From an uncultured Actinoplanes sp. (GTDB lineage Bacteria > Actinomycetota > Actinomycetes > Mycobacteriales > Micromonosporaceae), in assembly GCA_934667465.1 (NCBI GenBank), contig CAKUMG010000319.1:1-6752 (forward strand): 6,752 nucleotides of DNA, in the 5' to 3' direction. Below, one piece after another: positions 1 through 5,173 of the stretch (the first letter of the stretch is position 1; each line of letters opens with the position of its first letter). The translations under genes and the position numbers were made by a program. Below the pieces are notes generated by a model. It did not search any database, was not told the DNA's origin, and worked only from the letters and a program-made list of their open reading frames with translations.

Positions 1-176
1 CGCCACAGCGTCTGGACCAGCCAGCGCCCGTCCCGGCCCCGGAGCAGCTCGGAGCGGAGCAGGCCGGCGGGCCGCGGGTCGCGTGCGGTGAGGCTGCGGT
101 AGGCGGCCGCGACGTCGCCGTCGCGGTCGGGCGGGACGACGAGCGTGACCGCTGCCGGCGAGCCGGCGACCGCCAC
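1..176 (-). CDS. ABM-like (antibiotic biosynthesis monooxygenase fold) protein, N-terminal part, runs off the left edge
   Basis: Read on the minus strand from a GTG at 176, an open frame of 58 complete codons continues out of the window. Nearly every codon ends in G or C. The peptide has a beta-alpha-beta layout: VTLVVPPDR strand, then an alpha-helical DGDVAAAYRSLTA segment, then GLLRSELLRGRDGRWLVQ, where a 'gives a strand / SELL / WLV' pattern is typical of dimeric alpha+beta barrel ABM or similar small proteins. I infer that family from pattern only; substrate and role are unknown. The GTG at 176 is the first convenient start, but the frame stays open further upstream (another GTG lies at 206) because codon third positions coincide with those of the plus-strand frame at 145-693. 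No convincing ribosome-binding site precedes either start. If the junction near 145-176 is a breakpoint, the true start of this gene may be lost. Confidence 0.5.
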   Translation of the reverse strand, partial: MAVAGSPAAVTLVVPPDRDGDVAAAYRSLTARDPRPAGLLRSELLRGRDGRWLVQTLW

Positions 177-693
177 GTTCTCGCCCGCCCCGCGCGTCTT
201 GGCCGGCACCGCGTACGCGATCGTCTTCTCGACGGCGGGCGCCGGCCAGTGGTGGATCAGCACGGGCGTCCAGTACGCCGGCGGCGAGCTGCGCTACCGC
301 ACGTCCCCGACGTCCGCGTGGGCCGGCACGACCGACGACGCCGCCTTCGAGACGCTGGTCGAGCCGCTCAACGACCGGCTGCCGGTGACCACCGCGACCC
401 TCTCACCCGCGAGCGCCAACGGGTGGTGGCGCGGCCCGGTCGGGCTGACCGTCTCCGCGACCGACCTGGCCGACGCCGGCGTCACCGGGACCCGCTGCTG
501 GATCGACCCGCCCGCGCGCCCGCTGACCGCCGCTGCCGCCGGCTCGGTCGCCTGCCCCGCCGCGCTGACCGGCGACGCGTTCCTGATCCTGCCGCACGCC
601 GAGGTCGCCGAGTTCTACCGGCGCCGGGCGGCCGACACCGACCGCTGGCTCGGCGGCATGAACAAGCTCCAGCGCGGGTTCGAGGCCGCGTGA
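145..693 (+). CDS. Chimeric open frame: secreted surface-protein fragment joined to the C-terminal tail of a short-chain dehydrogenase
   Basis: The frame opens at GTG 145 (a stop lies upstream at 100-102) and encodes 182 residues. Residues ~5-70 (TATFSPAP, LAGTAYAIVFS, YAGGELRYR, DAAFETLVE) resemble the carbohydrate-binding-like or 'choice-of-anchor' modules of secreted actinobacterial proteins. Residues ~75-135 (VTTATLSPASANGWW, LTVSATDLADAGVTGTRC) resemble the Ig-like repeats that usually follow such modules. From about residue 144 (FLILPHAEVAEFYRRR, DRWLGGMNKLQ) the character changes abruptly to the conserved end of cytosolic SDR enzymes. No signal peptide, SD sequence or upstream part of the surface protein is present, and an excreted module fused to an SDR tail makes no functional sense. 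Gene callers would report one CDS. I think it is a non-functional fusion or an assembly chimera rather than a working protein. Confidence 0.5.
   Translation: MTAAGEPATATFSPAPRVLAGTAYAIVFSTAGAGQWWISTGVQYAGGELRYRTSPTSAWAGTTDDAAFETLVEPLNDRLPVTTATLSPASANGWWRGPVGLTVSATDLADAGVTGTRCWIDPPARPLTAAAAGSVACPAALTGDAFLILPHAEVAEFYRRRAADTDRWLGGMNKLQRGFEAA
571..693 (+). pseudogene. C-terminal remnant of a short-chain dehydrogenase/reductase
   Basis: About 40 codons up to the TGA at 691-693 read as the tail of an SDR: FLILPHAEV, AEFYRRRAAD and DRWLGGMNKLQ match the usual ending of SDRs found beside phosphotransferase and acyl-CoA dehydrogenase genes in actinobacteria. The Rossmann fold, the Gly-rich cofactor motif and the YxxxK catalytic motif are all absent from the window. 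The stop overlaps the start of the next gene (GTGA, 690-693), which is normal operon spacing and shows that this 3' end is in its native place. The missing 5' part would, by family knowledge, reduce a ketoacyl-CoA or oxidise a hydroxyacyl-CoA. The junction with the foreign sequence falls somewhere in 545-580; its exact base cannot be fixed by eye. Confidence 0.6.
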
Positions 694-1679
694 AGGGCCT
701 CGACCTCGACCGCCTCCGGTCCTGGCTGGGCACCGGGGAACTGACCGCGACGATGTTCGAAGGCGGACGATCCAACCTGACGTACGCGGTGAGCGACGGC
801 ACGGATCGGTGGGTCCTGCGGCGGCCGCCGCTCGGTCACGTCCTGCCCACCGCGCACGACATGGCCCGCGAACACAAGGTCCTGACCGCGCTGTCCGCGG
901 CCGGCTTCCCCGTCCCCCGCCCGGTCCGGCTCTGCACCGACCCCGGCGTCATCGGCGCGCCGTTCTACCTGATGGAACACGCCGGCGGCACGATCTACCG
1001 CTCGGTCGCCGCCCTCGAATCCCTGGGGTCGCCGGCGCTGCACGATCTCGTGTTGTCCCTGGTGGACACGCTCGCCGACCTGCACGCCCTCGACCCCGCC
1101 GCGATCGGGCTCGGCGACTTCGGCCGCCCCGAGGGCTTCAACGAGCGGCAGGTCCGCCGCTGGAAGAAGCAGCTCGACGCGTCCCGCAGCCGCGAGGTGG
1201 CCGGCATCGAGGAGCTGCACGCCCGGCTCGCGGTGGACATCCCGGCCGGCGGCCCCGGCACGGTCGTGCACGGCGACTACCGGCTCGACAACGTGCTGAT
1301 CACCGACGGGTGCCGGGTCGGCGCGGTGCTCGACTGGGAGATGTCGACGCTCGGCGACCCGCTGAGCGACGTGGCCCTGATGCTCGTCTACACCCAGCGG
1401 CCGCTGCTCACCCTCGACGGGCAGGCCCGCACCCCGGCCTCCGTGGAAGGGCACCCCACCGCGGCGGACATGGTGGCCCGCTACGCCGCCCGCTCCGGCC
1501 GTGACGTGTCCGACCTGGGTTGGTACACCGCCTTCGCCGCGTTCAAGCTCGCGGTCATCCTCGAGGGCGTCCACTACCGGTACGTCAGCGGCCAGACGCT
1601 GGGCGAGGGCTTCGACACCGTCGGCGCGCTGGTGCAGCCACTCGTCATGCAGGGATTATCCGAGCTGGAGGCGGTCTGA
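690..1679 (+). CDS. Phosphotransferase family protein (APH/choline-kinase fold, ACAD10/11-N-terminal or LvaA-like acyl-CoA kinase)
   Basis: This 329-residue protein has the aminoglycoside-phosphotransferase kinase fold. The N-lobe shows FEGGRSNLTY (residues ~19-28) as the nucleotide loop and WVLRRPP (~38-44), where this subfamily carries VLRRPP. The C-lobe shows the catalytic HGDYRLDN (His194, Asp196, Asn201) and the metal-binding DWE (Asp215-Glu217) followed by STLGDPLSD. All catalytic residues are present. The family matches the kinase half of mammalian ACAD10/11 and Pseudomonas LvaA, which phosphorylate the 4-hydroxyl of 4-hydroxyacyl-CoA; resistance to antibiotics is not implied. GTG 690 is chosen because it overlaps the upstream stop (GTGA), has a GAGG at 682-685, and gives the usual N-terminus; the same frame is open further upstream only as a shadow. 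The gene ends in a TGATG overlap with the dehydrogenase, indicating translational coupling. The exact substrate is inference. Confidence 0.9.
   Translation: MKGLDLDRLRSWLGTGELTATMFEGGRSNLTYAVSDGTDRWVLRRPPLGHVLPTAHDMAREHKVLTALSAAGFPVPRPVRLCTDPGVIGAPFYLMEHAGGTIYRSVAALESLGSPALHDLVLSLVDTLADLHALDPAAIGLGDFGRPEGFNERQVRRWKKQLDASRSREVAGIEELHARLAVDIPAGGPGTVVHGDYRLDNVLITDGCRVGAVLDWEMSTLGDPLSDVALMLVYTQRPLLTLDGQARTPASVEGHPTAADMVARYAARSGRDVSDLGWYTAFAAFKLAVILEGVHYRYVSGQTLGEGFDTVGALVQPLVMQGLSELEAV
1667..1671 (+). promoter_or_regulatory. Shine-Dalgarno site of the acyl-CoA dehydrogenase gene
   Basis: GGAGG lies inside the last codons of the kinase gene, 7 nt ahead of the ATG at 1679. It fixes that start over the long upstream extension that is open in the same frame. 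Confidence 0.8.
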
Positions 1680-2884
1680 TGGAGTTCGCGTACGACGAGA
1701 GGACCGAGGACTACCGCAAGCGGCTCGCGGCGTTCCTCGACGACAACGTCTACCCGAGCGAGCGTGAGTTCGATGCGGCCTACGCCGGCGACTGGTCCCC
1801 GCCGCCGCTGCTGGCCCGCCTCCAGGCCCAGGCCCGGCTCGCCGGCCTGTGGAACCTGTTCCTGCCCGGCGAGCACGGCGCCGGGCTCACCAACCTGCAG
1901 TACGCCCCGCTCGCCGAGCTGACCGGCCGCAGCCCGGTACTGGCACCGGCCGCCCTCAACTGCGCCGCACCGGACACCGGCAACATGGAGGTCCTCGCCC
2001 AGTTCGGCAGCCCTGAGCAGCGCGAACGCTGGCTCACCCCGCTGCTCGACGGCACCATCCGCTCGGCCTTCGCGATGACCGAGCCCGGCGTCGCCTCCTC
2101 CGACGCCACCAACATCGGCACCCGCATCGAACGCGACGGCGACGAGTACGTCATCACCGGCCGCAAGTTCTACATCTCCGGCGCGATGAACCCGAACTGC
2201 CGGATCTTCATCGTCATGGGCAAGACCGACCCCGGGGCCGCCCGCCACGTGCAGCAGAGCATGATCCTGGTCCCCCGGGACACCCCCGGCCTGACCGTCG
2301 AACGCGGCATGACCGTTTTCGGCTATGACGACGGCGACCACGGCGGGCACGCGGAGGTCAATTTCGAGGGGGTACGGGTCCCCGTCGCGAACCTGATCGG
2401 CGACGAGGGTTCCGGCTTCGCCATCTCCCAGGCCCGGCTCGGGCCCGGCCGCATCCACCACTGCATGCGCCTGATCGGCATGGCGGAACGCGCGCTCGAA
2501 CTGATGTGCCGCCGCGCCCTGACCCGGGAGCCGTTCGGCCGGCCCCTCGCCGACCAGGGCGTCGTCCAGGAGTGGATCGCCGAGGCCAGGGTGAACATCG
2601 AGCAGGCGCGGCTGCTCGTCCTCAAGGGCGCCTGGCTGATGGACACCGTCGGTAACAAGGGTGCGCACACCGAGATCCAGGCTATGAAGATCGTCGTCCC
2701 GGCCACAGTCGAGCGGATCATCGACAAGGCGATCCAGACGCACGGCGCCGCGGGGGTCGGTCAGGACACACCGCTGGCGCGGCTGTGGGCCGCCGCCCGT
2801 ACGCTTCGATTGGCGGACGGGCCCGACGAAGTCCACAAGCGATCACTCGCCCGCCGGGAACTCCGCCGCTACCGCACCGCCTGA
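1679..2884 (+). CDS. Acyl-CoA dehydrogenase family protein, ACAD10/11 (LvaC-like) type
   Basis: This 401-residue protein is full length for the family. It has the N-terminal helical domain (~1-125), the FAD/substrate segment MTEPGVASSDATNI (133-146) and VITGRKFYISGA, a middle beta domain to ~240, then the C-terminal helices with RLGPGRIHH (253-261), GMAERALELM, REPFGRPL and QTHGAAG. Near the end, ADGPDEVHKR places Asp380 where medium-chain acyl-CoA dehydrogenase has its catalytic Glu (the YEGT motif); ACAD10/11-type enzymes share the DGPDEVH form. The flavoenzyme would act on acyl-CoA in the cytosol. Beside a kinase of this type it may instead eliminate phosphate from a 4-phosphoacyl-CoA, as LvaC and ACAD11 are reported to do. 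Start ATG 1679 overlaps the kinase stop (TGATG) and has a good SD. Family assignment is firm; substrate is inference. Confidence 0.93.
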   Translation: MEFAYDERTEDYRKRLAAFLDDNVYPSEREFDAAYAGDWSPPPLLARLQAQARLAGLWNLFLPGEHGAGLTNLQYAPLAELTGRSPVLAPAALNCAAPDTGNMEVLAQFGSPEQRERWLTPLLDGTIRSAFAMTEPGVASSDATNIGTRIERDGDEYVITGRKFYISGAMNPNCRIFIVMGKTDPGAARHVQQSMILVPRDTPGLTVERGMTVFGYDDGDHGGHAEVNFEGVRVPVANLIGDEGSGFAISQARLGPGRIHHCMRLIGMAERALELMCRRALTREPFGRPLADQGVVQEWIAEARVNIEQARLLVLKGAWLMDTVGNKGAHTEIQAMKIVVPATVERIIDKAIQTHGAAGVGQDTPLARLWAAARTLRLADGPDEVHKRSLARRELRRYRTA

Positions 2885-2921
2885 CGCCTTCGGATCACCC
2901 GCCCGATGCACGCCCCTTCGC

Positions 2922-2927
2922 AGGAGG
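2922..2927 (+). promoter_or_regulatory. Shine-Dalgarno site of the TetR-family gene
   Basis: AGGAGG sits 4 nt before the ATG at 2932. It selects this start over the in-frame extension that reaches back into the dehydrogenase gene. Confidence 0.75.
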
Positions 2928-2931
2928 CCCG

Positions 2932-3531
2932 ATGCCCGCCGCCTCACCTCGACCCCCGCAGCGCATCGACGGACGCACGGCCCGCTCCGAGCGCACCCGT
3001 GCGGCCATCGTCGAGGCCCACGTCACCCTGATCCGCGAGGGTGACCTCCGGCCCACCGCGGACCGCATCGCCAAGCAGGCCGGCGTCTCCCTCCGGGCCC
3101 TCTGGAGCCACTTCGCCGACATGGAGGCCCTCTTCGCCGCCAGCGGCCGCCGCATCCTCGAACAGCGCGACGCCGCCCACGAGCCCGTCCCCACCGACCT
3201 ACCCCTGGACCGGCGCATCCGCGCCTACTGCCGCCAGCGCGCCCGGCTGCTCGAGGACATCGCCCCGGCCGCCAAGGCATCGTCGCTCAAGGAACCGTTC
3301 TCCGAGACCCTCCAGAACTACCGCCGCAGCCACGTCCAGCGCGTCCGCGACGAGGTCTCCGCCCTGTTCACCACGGAGATCGCCGGCGACGAAACCCTCC
3401 TCAACGCCCTCACCGCCGCCAGCATGTGGCCCACCTGGGGCACGCTGCGCGACGCCATGGGCCTCACCCCGGCCGAGGCGGAGGCCGCCCTCACCCGCAC
3501 CATCACCGACCTCCTCACCCCCGGCCGCTGA
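2932..3531 (+). CDS. TetR/AcrR-family transcriptional regulator
   Basis: This 199-residue protein has normal TetR length. After a basic, proline-rich N-terminal tail, helix 1 (SERTRAAIVEAHVTLIREG, ~19-37) is followed by the helix-turn-helix, TADRIAKQAGVSLRALWSHFADMEALF (~42-68), with the usual Gly51-Val52-Ser53 turn and the Trp58-Ser-His-Phe61 recognition end (most TetR proteins have a Tyr at the Trp position). The rest is the all-helical ligand-binding domain, whose effector cannot be read from sequence. It lies 47 bp downstream of the dehydrogenase on the same strand, so it is probably co-transcribed and may control the operon in response to an acyl-CoA or its acid; that is inference. I saw no obvious palindromic operator in the 47-bp gap, and the operon's own promoter lies in or beyond the rearranged left edge. 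Its 3' end overlaps the convergent gene by 17 bp. Confidence 0.88.
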   Translation: MPAASPRPPQRIDGRTARSERTRAAIVEAHVTLIREGDLRPTADRIAKQAGVSLRALWSHFADMEALFAASGRRILEQRDAAHEPVPTDLPLDRRIRAYCRQRARLLEDIAPAAKASSLKEPFSETLQNYRRSHVQRVRDEVSALFTTEIAGDETLLNALTAASMWPTWGTLRDAMGLTPAEAEAALTRTITDLLTPGR

Positions 3532-4354
3532 CTCCCCACCCCAGGATCGCCCGGTCGATCGAGAAGTACCCGAACGCCAGCCGGTTGTCCGGGTCGTAGA
3601 GGATGCCCCGAGGTGCCGGGCGGGTGCGCCCGGACGTCCGCAGGTACTCCGTCTGAGCCGCCAACCGCCACCGGAAGAGCCGGTCATCCGCGTCACCCGG
3701 ATCCTCACCCACGGCCTCCTCGGTGGCGTCGACCGCTGCCAGCGCGCCCCGCCTCGCCTCCCGGAAGTCGGGCCCACCGGCATGCTCCAGCAACGTCCCG
3801 ATCATTTCCGCCGTCTCCTCCATGGTCCCCCGGAGCTCAGTCAATCCGCCCCCGCTCCGAGGCCGGCCGCCGAGCCGCGCGACGGCCCAGCTCAGCCTCC
3901 GGTCGATCCTTCGCAACGACTCGTGCGACCCGGCGTCGAGAGAGCCCGCGAAGCCCTCGATGTTGCTGCGGAACTCCGACAGATGAAGCTCGGCGATCTG
4001 GTGGAACTCTTCGTATCGCGGCCCGTTGGAGCGCATCGCCGCAGCGGAGGTGCAGACCCAGAGCAGGCGCATGACATCCACGAAGGTCATCGCCGCCCGG
4101 TCGGAGAGCGCGTCGTAGGCGAACCGCGCGTCCCTGCGGCGCTGAAAGGTCGCCACCCGCTCGACCACCAGGATGATGACCGCGACCTCCAGTGCGACGC
4201 CGGCCATCTCCGCGACCAGGTTCGGCAGCATCTCGTCACCGAAGACGACGGCGCCCATGACGCCGAACAGAACGGCGAGAACCGCCGCAGCGCCTCCCGC
4301 GAGAATCAACACTCGGCCGGAGAGCGCGCGTCTCACGCCAGAAAGACTAGCCAC
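3515..4354 (-). CDS. Two-transmembrane protein of unknown function with a helical cytoplasmic domain
   Basis: This 279-residue protein is not one I recognise by name. Two hydrophobic helices lie near the N-terminus (residues ~15-37 and ~45-64). The second contains the spaced acidic residues and the ending VVERV seen in many actinobacterial 2TM orphans (pattern ExxGxxxExxxxxxVxR). A basic stretch (QRRRDARF) follows, then a long, mostly helical charged region (~75-230) with no enzymatic motif, and a C-terminal segment ending ILYDPDNRLAFGYFSIDR. I infer an inner-membrane anchor with a cytosolic domain. GTG 4354 gives the longest form. GTG 4336 is an attractive alternative because TAGTCT at 4344-4349, a -10-like element, lies 7 nt before it, which would make a leaderless mRNA starting there. 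No SD precedes either. Codons are less GC-biased than in the flanking genes, which could mean later acquisition. Confidence 0.75.
   Translation of the reverse strand: MASLSGVRRALSGRVLILAGGAAAVLAVLFGVMGAVVFGDEMLPNLVAEMAGVALEVAVIILVVERVATFQRRRDARFAYDALSDRAAMTFVDVMRLLWVCTSAAAMRSNGPRYEEFHQIAELHLSEFRSNIEGFAGSLDAGSHESLRRIDRRLSWAVARLGGRPRSGGGLTELRGTMEETAEMIGTLLEHAGGPDFREARRGALAAVDATEEAVGEDPGDADDRLFRWRLAAQTEYLRTSGRTRPAPRGILYDPDNRLAFGYFSIDRAILGWGVSGRG
4344..4349 (-). promoter_or_regulatory. Possible -10 element for leaderless transcription of the 2TM gene
   Basis: On the minus strand TAGTCT (TANNNT pattern) is followed by 7 nt and then GTG (4336). In ~70% GC sequence such an AT-rich hexamer at exactly this distance is uncommon. 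No clear -35 is seen about 17 nt upstream. If real, the protein starts at 4336, six codons after the longest start. Confidence 0.35.
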
Positions 4355-4422
4355 CGGTAATAAGGGCCACCAGGACCGTTCTGCGCCTGCTCACGATCCG
4401 AACCACTGCTCGAAGGCGTGGC

Positions 4423-4962
4423 CTACGAGGACGCGGCGGTGTCGAAGGTGATGAAGGAGTCCGGCGGGCGGTCGTCGGGGGTGGGCTCGTCGTGGATCTC
4501 CCAGCGGTCACCCACGACCGCCGTCGCCACGCGGGACCAGAACTTCTCGGCGCCCGGGTTGTAGCGCTGGAACCCGATGCTCCACCGCCCCGGAGTGGCG
4601 GCGATCGCCTGCAGCGCGGCCTCGTGACCCACACCCGTGCGGCGCAGGGCGCGGACCACGAAGAAGGCGGTCATGGAGGTGCCGCCGGCCGGGTCGTCGT
4701 TGGTGAGGACGAAGCCGGCGGTGCGGGCGGCGACCGTGATCAGCCAGGCGTGGTGGCGGGGCTCGGCCTGGGCGAAGAAGAGGTCGAGCGGCCGGTTGTT
4801 GAACGTGCCGTCATCGTTGGGCAGCAGCCCGTACGCCTCGGACAGATCATGCCGGAACAGCTGGCCCAGGTTTTCCAGGACCGCGCGATGCGACCGGTCG
4901 ACCGAGGTCAAGGCGACCGGCCGCGACGGCGGGCGGGCGGGGGTGGCGGCGGTCCACGGCAT
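4423..4962 (-). CDS. GNAT family N-acetyltransferase
   Basis: This 179-residue protein has the GNAT fold. SHRAVLENLGQLFRHDLSE (~24-42) is the N-terminal helix region common in small GNATs. HAWLITVAARTAGFVL forms strands beta2-beta3. FFVVRALRRTGVGHEAA (~100-115) is motif A with the acetyl-CoA pyrophosphate loop R107-R-T-G-V-G112. SIGFQRYNPGAEKFW is motif B. The acceptor (amine of a small molecule, peptide or protein) cannot be told. The ATG at 4962 is the only ATG consistent with family length. A TTG at 4911, giving LTSVDRSHRAVLEN, would match the usual N-terminus of relatives better and cannot be excluded; no good SD supports either. A 68-bp gap separates it from the 2TM gene downstream in the same direction, so the two may be co-transcribed or separately promoted. 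Confidence 0.88.
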   Translation of the reverse strand: MPWTAATPARPPSRPVALTSVDRSHRAVLENLGQLFRHDLSEAYGLLPNDDGTFNNRPLDLFFAQAEPRHHAWLITVAARTAGFVLTNDDPAGGTSMTAFFVVRALRRTGVGHEAALQAIAATPGRWSIGFQRYNPGAEKFWSRVATAVVGDRWEIHDEPTPDDRPPDSFITFDTAASS

Positions 4963-4979
4963 CCGCCGAGTGTTCCACG

Positions 4980-5119
4980 GTGATCCAGAGCGGGCGTAAG
5001 GGATTCCCGATCCGTACGAGGACTGGGGTCCTGGGCAGCTGAAGGTCTGGCGTGTCGAAGACGTGGAGGCGTGGATCAAAGAGAACCGCCCGGACCGCGA
5101 CGGGCAGGGCCAGCCGTGA
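4980..5119 (+). pseudogene. Remnant of an excisionase/AlpA-like helix-turn-helix gene
   Basis: From 5000 to the TGA at 5117-5119, the plus strand reads GIPDPYEDWGPGQLKVW then RVEDVEAWIKENRP, the characteristic second half of small AlpA/Xis-like DNA-binding proteins: the FP.P loop, the KVW strand, and the VEAWI helix that follows the recognition helix. A TAA sits immediately upstream (4997-4999) in that frame. Shifting to the frame at 4998 gives KGFP directly before, so adding one C in the run at 5006-5008 would restore a continuous KGFPDPYEDW. I therefore read it as a single-base-deletion pseudogene. Its 5' part, including the first HTH helix and the start codon, is missing or overwritten by the GNAT gene ending at 4962. 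Such genes belong to integrated plasmids, ICEs or phages, so this may be a scar of an old mobile element. No integrase or att site is visible. Confidence 0.55.
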
Positions 5120-5173
5120 TTCGGCGAGGCTGGGCACGTTGACGGGTCCGGTCGCTGTGGGGGACGGGATCGG

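Noticed and set aside
249..689. In-frame upstream extension of the kinase gene
   Set aside because: Arg-rich translation unlike the family, overlapping the chimeric frame; GTG 690 gives the expected N-terminus and the GTGA overlap.
615..1574. Long minus-strand open frame (319 codons) antisense to the kinase gene
   Set aside because: Repeated low-complexity, Gly/Arg/Val-rich translation with no fold pattern. It is the expected antisense shadow of a GC-rich gene whose sense product has all catalytic motifs.
1520..1678. In-frame upstream extension of the dehydrogenase gene
   Set aside because: Lies within the kinase gene; the SD at 1667-1671 and the TGATG overlap fix the start at 1679.
690..1679. 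Aminoglycoside resistance kinase
   Set aside because: The fold is shared, but the VLRRPP N-lobe and coupling to an acyl-CoA dehydrogenase fit the ACAD10/11-LvaA branch, not antibiotic kinases.
1574..2836. Minus-strand open frame of 420 codons antisense to the acyl-CoA dehydrogenase
   Set aside because: Shadow frame produced by GC bias; the sense strand gives a clear full-length flavoenzyme.
3041..4360. Plus-strand open frame of 439 codons spanning TetR and the 2TM gene
   Set aside because: Pro/Ser/Arg-rich nonsense that covers the ends of two convergent genes in a wrong frame.
4847..5137. Minus-strand open frame of 96 codons between the GNAT gene and the hypothetical gene
   Set aside because: Its best looking part is the antisense of the HTH remnant, and its end overlaps the GNAT gene in another frame.
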